Source: Alcanivorax nanhaiticus (GTDB lineage: Bacteria; Pseudomonadota; Gammaproteobacteria; Pseudomonadales; Alcanivoracaceae). From it: a stretch of 64,000 bases of DNA. This document shows positions 1 through 6,653 of the stretch, piece by piece. A program made the position numbers and the translations under genes. Every line of letters starts with the position of its first letter. Position 1 is the stretch's first letter. The notes under the pieces are model-generated. The model made no database searches, was not told the DNA's origin, and saw nothing but the letters and a program-made list of their open reading frames with translations. Where the stretch lies: positions 42,009 to 106,008 of the forward strand of contig NZ_ARXV01000015.1 of the NCBI RefSeq assembly GCF_000756665.1, in the 5' to 3' direction.

Positions 1-1
1 C

Positions 2-1741
2 ATTAAAATTGTGCCCAATACCACCGCCAAACAAAGTAATTTGCCGTTGGTCGAGAAGGGATTGGGAAGCGGTGAAGAATTGGTGACCCGGGTGATTCCG
101 GTAGAGAACTCACCCGTGGAAGAGTTGGTGCCGGTGCTGCGTCCTCTGGTGCCCCAGTACGGTCATCTGGCGGCGGTGGGTTCCGCCAATGCGCTGATTA
201 TCAGCGATCACCTGGACAATATTCGTCGCATGGAGGCCATCATTAACAGCCTCGATAATGCCGAGTCTGAAGATGTGCAGGTGATCAAGCTGGAGCATGC
301 CTTCGCTGGCGATATGGTGAAGATGCTTGAGACTCTGACCCCCCAGACGGCTTCTCGCCGTAGCAAGGCCAAGGAAGGTGCGGTGACGGTGGTGGCGGAC
401 GAGCGCACCAACCGGTTGATCATCAAAGGGGACCGCATTACCCGCCAGCGCATGGCACAGATGGTGCGCAGTCTGGATACCCCGGACAGCGCCAGCAGTG
501 GCGTTCAGGTGGTGCGCCTGACCCATGGCGATGCCAAGAGCCTTGCGGAGATTCTGAAGAATTTTGCCGACGGTGCCTCTGCGGCCAAGCCGGGAGGGGA
601 TGGCAAGGCAACCGCGTCATCTTCGGCCAACAGCAAGGTTTCTATCCAGGCGGACGAATCACTGAATGCCCTGGTTATCCGCGCTGAGCCGGGCATGATG
701 AAAGAACTGCAGTCGATCATCAGTCAGCTGGATGTACGCCGTGCGCAGATTTTGATTGAAGCGGCGATTGTGGAAGTCACCGGAGAAAATGCCAAGGCAC
801 TGGGTTTTCAGTATGTAGCTGGCAGTGATGAGTCTGGTGTGGGCGCGGTGAACTTCAATAATGCAGGCCTGAGTGTGAACTCCATTTTGCAGGCGCTGGC
901 GACGGATGATCCTTCCGGGCTGGCCCTGGGCGATGGTGTCGCCGTGGGGCTGGGCGAAACCGATTCCAATGGCGATTTGAAATGGGGGGCGCTGATGCAG
1001 GCGCTGGCGTCTTCCACGGATGTGAATCTGCTCTCGACGCCGAGCATTCTTACGCTGGATAACGAGGAAGCGTCCATTATCGTGGGTGAGAATGTGCCGT
1101 TTGTTACCGGGCAGAGCACCAGTACCGGTTCTGGCGTGTCTAACCCCTTTACGACCATCCAGCGTGAAGATGTGGGGCTGACGCTGAAAGTGACCCCTCA
1201 TGTGGCGGGTTTTTCGACCATCCGGCTTGAACTCGAGCAGGAAAACTCCGCGGTGAAGGAGTCCTCCGGTGAGGCTGTGGATATCGTGACCACGACCCGT
1301 AAATTACAAAGCACGGTGCTGGCCGATGACGGCGAGACCATTGCGCTGGGGGGCTTGATCAAGGATGACATCCGCAAGGTGGTGCGCAAGGTGCCGTTGC
1401 TGGGAGACATCCCACTATTGGGCTTCCTGTTCCGTTCCACGACCAATTCCCGGCAGAAAAGTAACCTGATGGTGTTCTTGCGTCCGACGATTCTTGCGGA
1501 CAATGACCGCCTGGTGCAGATGAGCCGTGAGAAGTACATGGGTATCACCGCGCTGCAATTCAAATTGAATGGTGATGGCGAGCTGGAGCAGGTGGTGAAG
1601 CATCCGCTGCCGACCCAGGTGGACAAAATCTTTGAGGGTCGTAACCCGGTGGATCAGGCGTTCCGCGATGCCTATTCAGAAGACCGAACCGCAGATGAAG
1701 GTGAGGAATCGCTGGGGGACGCTCCAGCGGCTGAAGAGTAA
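2..1741 (+). CDS. gspD: Type II secretion secretin GspD (5'-truncated by window edge)
   Basis: Outer-membrane secretin forming the exit channel of the type II secretion system. The frame is open to the window edge (codons for I-K-I precede the first GTG), so the signal peptide and N0 domain lie upstream. Visible in order are three N-type periplasmic domains (roughly fragment residues 25-90, 95-160 and 165-245, the last with a low-complexity Ala/Ser/Gly insert) and the C-terminal secretin domain. That domain carries the secretin signature VPLLGDIPLLGFLF and the VPFVTGQ segment, and is followed by a short acidic tail ending DAPAAEE. A terminator follows directly and the next gene is on the other strand, so gspD ends its transcript; no gspE/gspF follows. 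Other gsp genes, if linked, must be upstream. Confidence 0.95.
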   Translation: MKIVPNTTAKQSNLPLVEKGLGSGEELVTRVIPVENSPVEELVPVLRPLVPQYGHLAAVGSANALIISDHLDNIRRMEAIINSLDNAESEDVQVIKLEHAFAGDMVKMLETLTPQTASRRSKAKEGAVTVVADERTNRLIIKGDRITRQRMAQMVRSLDTPDSASSGVQVVRLTHGDAKSLAEILKNFADGASAAKPGGDGKATASSSANSKVSIQADESLNALVIRAEPGMMKELQSIISQLDVRRAQILIEAAIVEVTGENAKALGFQYVAGSDESGVGAVNFNNAGLSVNSILQALATDDPSGLALGDGVAVGLGETDSNGDLKWGALMQALASSTDVNLLSTPSILTLDNEEASIIVGENVPFVTGQSTSTGSGVSNPFTTIQREDVGLTLKVTPHVAGFSTIRLELEQENSAVKESSGEAVDIVTTTRKLQSTVLADDGETIALGGLIKDDIRKVVRKVPLLGDIPLLGFLFRSTTNSRQKSNLMVFLRPTILADNDRLVQMSREKYMGITALQFKLNGDGELEQVVKHPLPTQVDKIFEGRNPVDQAFRDAYSEDRTADEGEESLGDAPAAEE

Positions 1742-1756
1742 CGGCAGTTGGACCAA

Positions 1757-1787
1757 TAAAAAACGCGCCCCTGTGGCGCGTTTTTTT
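1757..1787 (+). terminator. Rho-independent terminator of gspD
   Basis: Stem CGCGCC (1764-1769) and GGCGCG (1775-1780) with loop CCTGT, preceded by A-rich sequence and followed by seven T. It starts 16 bases after the gspD stop. Confidence 0.9.
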
Positions 1788-1847
1788 ATGCAAGCTACCA
1801 ATCAAAGAACCCCTGAAAAGTTCCCGGGTTCTATATTTCTACTGAGT

Positions 1848-2034
1848 CGCTGTGGGAGCCTGTCTGCAAGCGATCCCGGCGACAGCGAGCAAAACAGTTT
1901 CGAGTCGCGAGTAACGAGTTTCGAAAGGCGAAAATAGAACCTTGAGTCTGGTCGACGGTTTTGGATTTTCGAAACCCGCGACTCGAAACCCGTTTCTAAA
2001 ATCTTTACCTGGCGATCGCTCGGATCGCTTGCAG
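1848..2034. repeat. Composite palindromic intergenic element: outer REP-like 13-mer, inner CGAAAC arms
   Basis: This fills most of the 433-base gap between the gspD and lipoprotein stops, which holds no gene. The outer pair is a perfect 13-base inverted repeat, CTGCAAGCGATCC at 1864-1876 and its complement at 2022-2034. The left copy lies in a REP-like hairpin with CGCTGT (1848-1853) and ACAGCG (1882-1887). The inner pair is 1897-1926 (forward units GTTTCGAGT, CGAGTTTCG) against 1968-1993; the complements match as TTTCGAAAC plus CGCGACTCGAAAC apart from a 6-base gap. The same 13-mer recurs at 59128-59140. A further 8-base inverted repeat (AGCCTGCG / CGCAGGCT) spans about 2067-2114. Confidence 0.8.
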
Positions 2035-2174
2035 GCAAGTTATTCGCTGCGTTTACCCTACGGGCCAGCCTGCGGCTGTTACCTCTGTTGCACTCCGGTT
2101 CCCATCGCAGGCTCTAGCGAATTTTTCCGGTGCAAAGGCGTCAGGCGTGCAGCGGATGCGTGAAGTGTCTCTTC

Positions 2175-3191
2175 TTATGACTGTTGCAGGCTCTTCAGGT
2201 TGGAGAGTACCCGGCGGCTGCGTTCCAGCTTCTTGTTGAGCTCTTCATCGTTGGGGTAGAGCGGCGCCAGTTGTTTCCAGATTCGGTAGGCTTCCTTGTA
2301 TTGCCCACGGGCGTACAGGGCTTCGCCAGTATTCATTTCTTCATTGAAACGACGGCGTGACCACTGTTCCAGACGGTCGCGATGCTTGCTCAGGACGGGG
2401 TTGCTCTTGTGCTGGTCAAGAAAACGTCTGGCGGCCAGCAGGGAGTCCATGGTGCCGTTGCGCTGGTAGCGCGCCATCAATTGTTCGGCTTCTGTCTGCA
2501 GTGCCTGGTTGCGCTTGGCGCGGGCTCGCTGGTCGGCATTGTTGAGCACCTGCTGGGCACGAGCCAGTTGCGGTGAAGGCGGCTGATCCGGGGCCAGTTG
2601 GTGAGCATAGCGGAGCAGGTCTCGCGCCTGCATCCACTTCTGTTGTTCGGCGAAGTACTCTCCCAGCCGATTGAGATCGGCAATCAGTTGCTCGCGTTCC
2701 TGATCCAGTTGCTGCTTTTCGGCTACAGCCCGGCTGTCGCGAAAGTTGGCCAAGGTGGTAGACAGTTGAGTGCTGTCCAGCATGGCCTGGGCCTGGGCGA
2801 CTCGCCGCTCAGCCAGTAATTCGTTTAATTGTCGGCCTTCAAGGATGGCAAGCGATGCGGTCAGTTCATCAATCGCATAAGGGGAAACCACCTTGCTACG
2901 GTTGGATTGCAGCAGGGTGAAGGCATCAGCCCACTGTTGGCGACGGCCATAGGCTTCTGCTTCCTGCATCAGGTGCTGGCGGTATGTGTCGCTTGCCTGG
3001 AGTATGCCCGCATACTGTTCTTGTAGCAGCGGATACTGTTTATGTGATTCGGGGGTGCTGTCGATGACCTGAATGGCGCGGGCATAATCCTGTTGATCCA
3101 GGGCTTCAATAACCTCTTGCTCGGGATTACCAAGGTTTGCGCAGCCGCTGGTGATGGATACTGCCAGAAGAAGACTACTCGCCTTGCGCAC
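2175..3191 (-). CDS. Lipoprotein with TPR-like helical repeats, function unknown
   Basis: A 338-residue protein with a lipoprotein signal: short basic N-terminus, hydrophobic stretch and lipobox TSGC with Cys17. The mature part is almost entirely helical and rich in Q, E, R and A. It contains TPR-like units such as the C-terminal GEALYARGQYKEAYRIWKQL followed by LYPNDEEL. Its start overlaps the end of the adenylate cyclase gene by 17 bases, so the two are co-transcribed and probably co-translated. I infer a periplasm-facing lipid-anchored partner of the cyclase or of an envelope complex. No enzymatic motif is visible and I do not recognise a named family. Confidence 0.85.
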   Translation of the reverse strand: MRKASSLLLAVSITSGCANLGNPEQEVIEALDQQDYARAIQVIDSTPESHKQYPLLQEQYAGILQASDTYRQHLMQEAEAYGRRQQWADAFTLLQSNRSKVVSPYAIDELTASLAILEGRQLNELLAERRVAQAQAMLDSTQLSTTLANFRDSRAVAEKQQLDQEREQLIADLNRLGEYFAEQQKWMQARDLLRYAHQLAPDQPPSPQLARAQQVLNNADQRARAKRNQALQTEAEQLMARYQRNGTMDSLLAARRFLDQHKSNPVLSKHRDRLEQWSRRRFNEEMNTGEALYARGQYKEAYRIWKQLAPLYPNDEELNKKLERSRRVLSNLKSLQQS

Positions 3192-4668
3192 GCTGTTGCT
3201 CCGTATTCAGTTTGGCCAGGAACTGGGCGATGCGTTGCTCCATCAGGGTTTCCGACAGGGCATGAACGCCGTCGATGCGGAAGGTGCTCACCGGTTCTGA
3301 CTTGCCGCGGATGCGCATGGCTCCGTACTCGGTGGCGCGAACCCGGGAGCCGATATTGGGGTTACCGAGTAATGGCGCCGCCGCGATAATTTCATTGCCG
3401 GCAGCCATGTTGGACAGTCGGGATGCCAGGTTCACTGCATCGCCCACGACGGTGTATTGCATGCGGTCGCGGGAGCCAAGGTTGCCGGCCAGCATGGCGC
3501 CGGAATTGATGCCAATACGGAATTCCACGGTGGTCTGGCCCTGGGCACGGCGGTACTCGTTGAGACGCTCTACCAGACGCTGAATCATGACCGCGCAGCA
3601 AAGCCCATGGAAAAGATGCTCGTCGTCCTTTTCCGGTACACCAAAGACAATCATGGCGCAGTCACCCATGTATTTGTCGATGGTGCCACGATAAAAGCTG
3701 GTGGCAGTGGTGATGGCATCGAAGTAGACATTGAGCATGTCGCCAATGGCTTCCGGTTCCAGCGTTTCGGAAAGCCGGGTAAAACCAACGATGTCGGCAA
3801 ACACCACGGTAGCTTGAACATCTCGGCCGCCCAGTTGTACCTGATCCAGATCGGCCATCATGTTGCGCGCTACCGACGGGCTGACAAACCGTTGCAGCAC
3901 CTTTTCCACCTGATCCTTTTCCAGCATGCCGTGAGCCATGGTGTTGTAGGCTTCGATCAGGCCGCCTATCTCATCATTGCGCCGATCCTGGATGCGATAG
4001 TTCAAATCGCCTTTGCGCATGGCGCTGGTGGCGGCAAGCAAATCCTGGATGGGTTGCGCCAGACGGCGGCTGATCACGAAGGAGACGATAATGGCGATAA
4101 TGCTCATGATCAGCGTGGCGGTGATCATGGTGTCCTGCACGGCTTGTCTGGCCGCCATGATGGGGCGGTCGGAGAGCGAGATGGCAGCATAGCCGGCAAT
4201 GGTCTCATCCACCTGGATGGTGGAGTAATAGGTCGTGACCGGTTCGCTCTGCAGTTCCCAGCGTTTGATCTGTTCGTTCAGAGGGGTGGCGGCAAGAGGA
4301 AGAATGCCTGCCTTGTCGAGCTGATTGCCTTCACGATCAAACAACGCTGCGCCACGGACACTTTCACTACGGGTCAGGTTGTTCAGCTGTACCTTGAGCA
4401 GGAAGGAGTCGTCAGCCAGCATCGGCTCCCGTGCGGTATTGGCCAGCTGCTGGGCAATCGCCATGCCGAAAGTGTCGGCCTGGTCACGCATGCGACTCAA
4501 CTGATTGTTGAGGAGTAGGGTGCCAAGCACGGTCATGCCGCAAAGAATCAACAAGGAAATAGACAGCCCCAACTTCCAGGCCACCGGGAAGTAATCTGGA
4601 ACATAGGGGGCCAGCCACTCACCAAGGCGAGTGCGTGCGGGCTGCTGTGGTTCTGTCGGTTCAGTCAC
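3175..4668 (-). CDS. Membrane-bound class III adenylate cyclase with HAMP domain
   Basis: Predicted to make cAMP from ATP at the inner membrane. Order: transmembrane helix about 31-53, periplasmic sensor region 54-178, second helix about 180-200, HAMP 201-253 and class III cyclase domain about 280-465. Catalytic features are present: metal-binding Asp292 (ADIVGFT) and Asp336 (KYMGD), adenine-selecting Lys332 with Thr406, and transition-state Asn413 and Arg417 (VNLASRL). The Lys/Thr pair argues for adenylate rather than guanylate cyclase activity. This is the CyaB-like layout. It is first in an operon with the overlapping lipoprotein gene. Pseudomonas CyaB feeds cAMP to Vfr and type IV pilus control; a link to the pilus genes in this window is inference only. 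Confidence 0.92.
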   Translation of the reverse strand: MTEPTEPQQPARTRLGEWLAPYVPDYFPVAWKLGLSISLLILCGMTVLGTLLLNNQLSRMRDQADTFGMAIAQQLANTAREPMLADDSFLLKVQLNNLTRSESVRGAALFDREGNQLDKAGILPLAATPLNEQIKRWELQSEPVTTYYSTIQVDETIAGYAAISLSDRPIMAARQAVQDTMITATLIMSIIAIIVSFVISRRLAQPIQDLLAATSAMRKGDLNYRIQDRRNDEIGGLIEAYNTMAHGMLEKDQVEKVLQRFVSPSVARNMMADLDQVQLGGRDVQATVVFADIVGFTRLSETLEPEAIGDMLNVYFDAITTATSFYRGTIDKYMGDCAMIVFGVPEKDDEHLFHGLCCAVMIQRLVERLNEYRRAQGQTTVEFRIGINSGAMLAGNLGSRDRMQYTVVGDAVNLASRLSNMAAGNEIIAAAPLLGNPNIGSRVRATEYGAMRIRGKSEPVSTFRIDGVHALSETLMEQRIAQFLAKLNTEQQRAQGE

Positions 4669-4761
4669 GGTCCGTCCCTGTCATTGCCGTAACGTGATTG
4701 GCGCAGGCTTGCCAGTCGCAAAGCATGCTGTCAAATTCATGATAAATCAGTCATGTTTCTT

Positions 4762-4777
4762 ATGCTAACAATAGCAT
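4762..4777. promoter_or_regulatory. Inverted repeat in the cyclase/epoxide hydrolase divergent gap
   Basis: ATGCTA-ACAA-TAGCAT is a perfect 6-base inverted repeat with a 4-base spacer in the 173-base gap between divergent genes. It is placed and sized like an operator for a dimeric regulator. No regulator gene is adjacent. Confidence 0.4.
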
Positions 4778-4841
4778 TTTCGTCGTGCAGGGTAAGTAGC
4801 CAGAGATTGGTTTTTACACCCGCTGCAACCAGGAAGTGAGT

Positions 4842-5807
4842 ATGGCGTTTATACGAGAACGCAGGGTGGCGGCCAATGGGCTTGATATGTTCGTTGCCGA
4901 GGCCGGTGAGGCTGGACAGCCGTTAGTACTGTGTCTGCATGGTTTCCCCGAATGTTGGGCTTCCTGGCGGTATCAGTTGCCGATGCTGGCACAGTCCGGT
5001 TATTACGCGGTAGCCCCGGATCTGCGAGGTTTCGGGCAGACGGGAGGGCCGCATGATGTGGCGGAATATCGCATGTCTGTGCTGGTGGAGGATGTGCGCG
5101 AACTGATCCAGTCGTTGGGCTATGAGCAGGCGATTCTGGTGGGGCACGACTGGGGATGTGGCCTGGCCTGGCAGGTGGCTCGGCGATACCCTGAAACTGT
5201 CAGCGCCGTGGTCGGCATGTCTGTTCCCTATGGTGGCCCGGCCCCGGAGGCGCCGACCCAGGCCATGAAACGCCTGTTCGGGGATCATTTCTTCTACATG
5301 TTGTACTTCCAGCAATCGGCGCTGCCTGAACAGGAGCTGGAACGGGATGTGCGTGATTCGTTGCGCAAGATTTTCCATTCCCTTTCCGCCGATGGGGTCG
5401 CGGAGTATCGCGCAGGCAAAGACGACAAGGGCATTCTGGATGCCATGCGGGTGCCGGAGCAGCCTCCTCGCTGGATGCGGGAGGAGGATCTGGACTATTA
5501 CACCCAGCGCTACCAGGACAGCGGATTTGGCCGGCCGATCAACTGGTATCGGGCGATGGATCTTTCCTGGCAGGAAAGCCGTGATGATGAGAACTGGCAG
5601 TTGACCATGCCGGTGTTGTTCATTGGCGGGCTGCAGGATCCGGTGTTGATGTTTAATCAGAAAGCCTTGCAGCGCATGCCTGACTATGTGCCTGACCTGA
5701 GAACGGTATTGCAGGATCAGTGTGGCCACTGGATACAGATGGAGCAGGCGGCGGAAGTGAACCGGGAAATTCTGGCGTTTCTGGAGGAAATCAATGGCCA
5801 AGGTTGA
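4842..5807 (+). CDS. Alpha/beta-hydrolase, soluble epoxide hydrolase type
   Basis: Expected to open epoxides to diols in the cytoplasm. From the ATG at 4842 (321 residues) I see oxyanion motif HGFPE (33-37), nucleophile Asp103 in GHDWG, acid Asp266 in GGLQDPV and base His296 in QCGHW. Lid tyrosines typical of epoxide hydrolases are at about Tyr152/155 and Tyr236 (NWYRA). An aspartate nucleophile flanked by W separates it from esterases (Ser) and fits epoxide hydrolase, with haloalkane dehalogenase the alternative. An in-frame GTG at 4836 is possible, but AGGAAG at 4831-4836 spaces well with the ATG. It overlaps the next gene by 14 bases. Confidence 0.85.
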   Translation: MAFIRERRVAANGLDMFVAEAGEAGQPLVLCLHGFPECWASWRYQLPMLAQSGYYAVAPDLRGFGQTGGPHDVAEYRMSVLVEDVRELIQSLGYEQAILVGHDWGCGLAWQVARRYPETVSAVVGMSVPYGGPAPEAPTQAMKRLFGDHFFYMLYFQQSALPEQELERDVRDSLRKIFHSLSADGVAEYRAGKDDKGILDAMRVPEQPPRWMREEDLDYYTQRYQDSGFGRPINWYRAMDLSWQESRDDENWQLTMPVLFIGGLQDPVLMFNQKALQRMPDYVPDLRTVLQDQCGHWIQMEQAAEVNREILAFLEEINGQG

Positions 5808-6288
5808 GGCGACCAATTTTCATCGGGTCGGTGAGTTTCATCGTTCCTTTTCCCTTCCGGTTGAGCCGCTGCCGGTGGTGCCGGATGATCGCACCGTTCG
5901 GTTACGTCTGGCGCTGTTGCTGGAAGAGTTTCATGAGCTGGCGGAGGCCACCTGCCAATCGCCGGATGCGGATCAACAAGCCTTTCTGGAAACCCTGAGC
6001 CGCGCCCGTGAGCAGTTGGAGGGGCTGAGGAATTTTGATGTGGATCTGGTCGAGGTTGCGGATGCCCTTACCGACATCAATTACGTTACCTACGGTGCCG
6101 GCCATACCTTCGGGATTGATCTGAATGCCACCTGCGAGGAAGTCCATCGCAGCAACATGAGCAAGCTGGGTGCAGACGGCAAGCCAGTCAAGGATGAGCG
6201 TGGCAAGGTGCTCAAGGGGCCTGCCTATTCACCGCCTTCACTGGAAAAGGTGCTGGCGGCGCAGGGCAGCAAGAGCAGTGGCGAGTGA
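5794..6288 (+). CDS. MazG-like all-alpha nucleotide pyrophosphohydrolase
   Basis: A 164-residue protein resembling the MazG / PRA-PH superfamily, which hydrolyses nucleoside triphosphates to monophosphate plus pyrophosphate with Mg2+. Metal-binding residues appear as LLLEEFHELAEA (Glu44, Glu45, Glu48) and LVEVADALTDINYVTYG (Glu87, Asp90, Asp94). The first ExxE and the second ExxD are about 38 residues apart, longer than in short MazG domains. It may be a house-cleaning or dUTP-type enzyme; the substrate cannot be told from sequence. AGGAAA precedes the start and it overlaps the epoxide hydrolase gene by 14 bases, so the two share a transcript. Its stop TGA (6286-6288) lies inside the left arm of a repeat element. 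Confidence 0.75.
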   Translation: MAKVEATNFHRVGEFHRSFSLPVEPLPVVPDDRTVRLRLALLLEEFHELAEATCQSPDADQQAFLETLSRAREQLEGLRNFDVDLVEVADALTDINYVTYGAGHTFGIDLNATCEEVHRSNMSKLGADGKPVKDERGKVLKGPAYSPPSLEKVLAAQGSKSSGE

Positions 6289-6406
6289 CGAGTTTCGAGT
6301 TGCGAAAGGCAAAACCGTTGTAGCGTTCACGGCCCGTGTTTTGATCTTCGAAACTCGAAACTCGAAACTCGAAACTCGAAACTCGAAACTCGAAACTCGA
6401 AACTCG
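6283..6406. repeat. Palindromic intergenic element with eight tandem TCGAAAC units
   Basis: Left arm 6283-6306 (GACGAGTTTCGAGTTGCGA) is the near-perfect complement of the units in the right arm. The right arm is TCGAAAC repeated eight times in exact tandem from 6348 to 6403, followed by TCG. The centre (6307-6347) has AAAACCG against CGTGTTTT. The left arm contains the stop codon of the MazG-like gene. It has the same unit sequence as the elements at 1897-1993, 28137-28213 and 59164-59177, but here one arm has expanded. Confidence 0.9.
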
Positions 6407-6477
6407 TTCCAGCACCAATAATTTCATCCCCGCCGTTGGCAGGACAGTAAGTCTCTCGACGGTGAACTGACAAAAAA

Positions 6478-6491
6478 CTGATTTGCATCAA
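6478..6491. promoter_or_regulatory. ANR/FNR-type binding site candidate
   Basis: CTGAT-TTGC-ATCAA matches the FNR/ANR consensus TTGAT-N4-ATCAA at 9 of 10 positions. Its centre (6484.5) is 41.5 bases upstream of 6526, the spacing of a class II FNR-activated promoter. The region that would hold the -10 reads GACTATAGC (6514-6522). Confidence 0.45.
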
Positions 6492-6523
6492 GGCGGCGGG
6501 GTGGGGGCTGAACGACTATAGCG

Positions 6524-6602
6524 GCGGGACATGGTCCCGCTGCGTATGCTTCCGGTTGTCTCCGGAACATTTAAGGCCCCGCTTGCGGGGCCTTTTCTTT
6601 TT
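6524..6602 (+). ncRNA. Candidate small RNA, possibly oxygen-regulated
   Basis: About 75-80 bases made almost wholly of three consecutive hairpins: GCGGGAC/GTCCCGC (6524-6540, loop ATG), TTCCGG/CCGGAA (6550-6567) and the terminator AAGGCCCCGC/GCGGGGCCTT (6573-6594) with a T-rich tail. An FNR/ANR-type box lies 41.5 bases ahead of the inferred start near 6526. The region is otherwise gene-free, and the upstream MazG-like gene ends 240 bases earlier behind a repeat element. I know no family match. It could instead be only the terminator of the upstream transcript. Confidence 0.4.
6573..6602 (+). terminator. Rho-independent terminator
   Basis: Ten-base perfect stem AAGGCCCCGC / GCGGGGCCTT with a 2-base loop followed by TTCTTTTT. 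It sits between convergent genes and ends either the MazG-like transcript or the candidate small RNA. Confidence 0.85.
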
Positions 6603-6653
6603 GAGCCGTAGTAGGCACACATCACGCACCTCGCGCGTGATGCATGCGGCGTC

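Noticed and set aside
3457..4518. 353-codon plus-strand frame inside the adenylate cyclase gene
   Set aside because: Antisense to an intact cyclase with all catalytic residues; His/Gly-rich shadow.
6348..6406. Tandem array considered as a CRISPR
   Set aside because: Units of 7 bases in direct contact, no spacers of unique sequence and no cas genes.
6531..6608. Small open frame starting at the ATG in the first hairpin of the candidate small RNA
   Set aside because: It reads straight through the terminator and has no ribosome site; the ATG is a hairpin loop.
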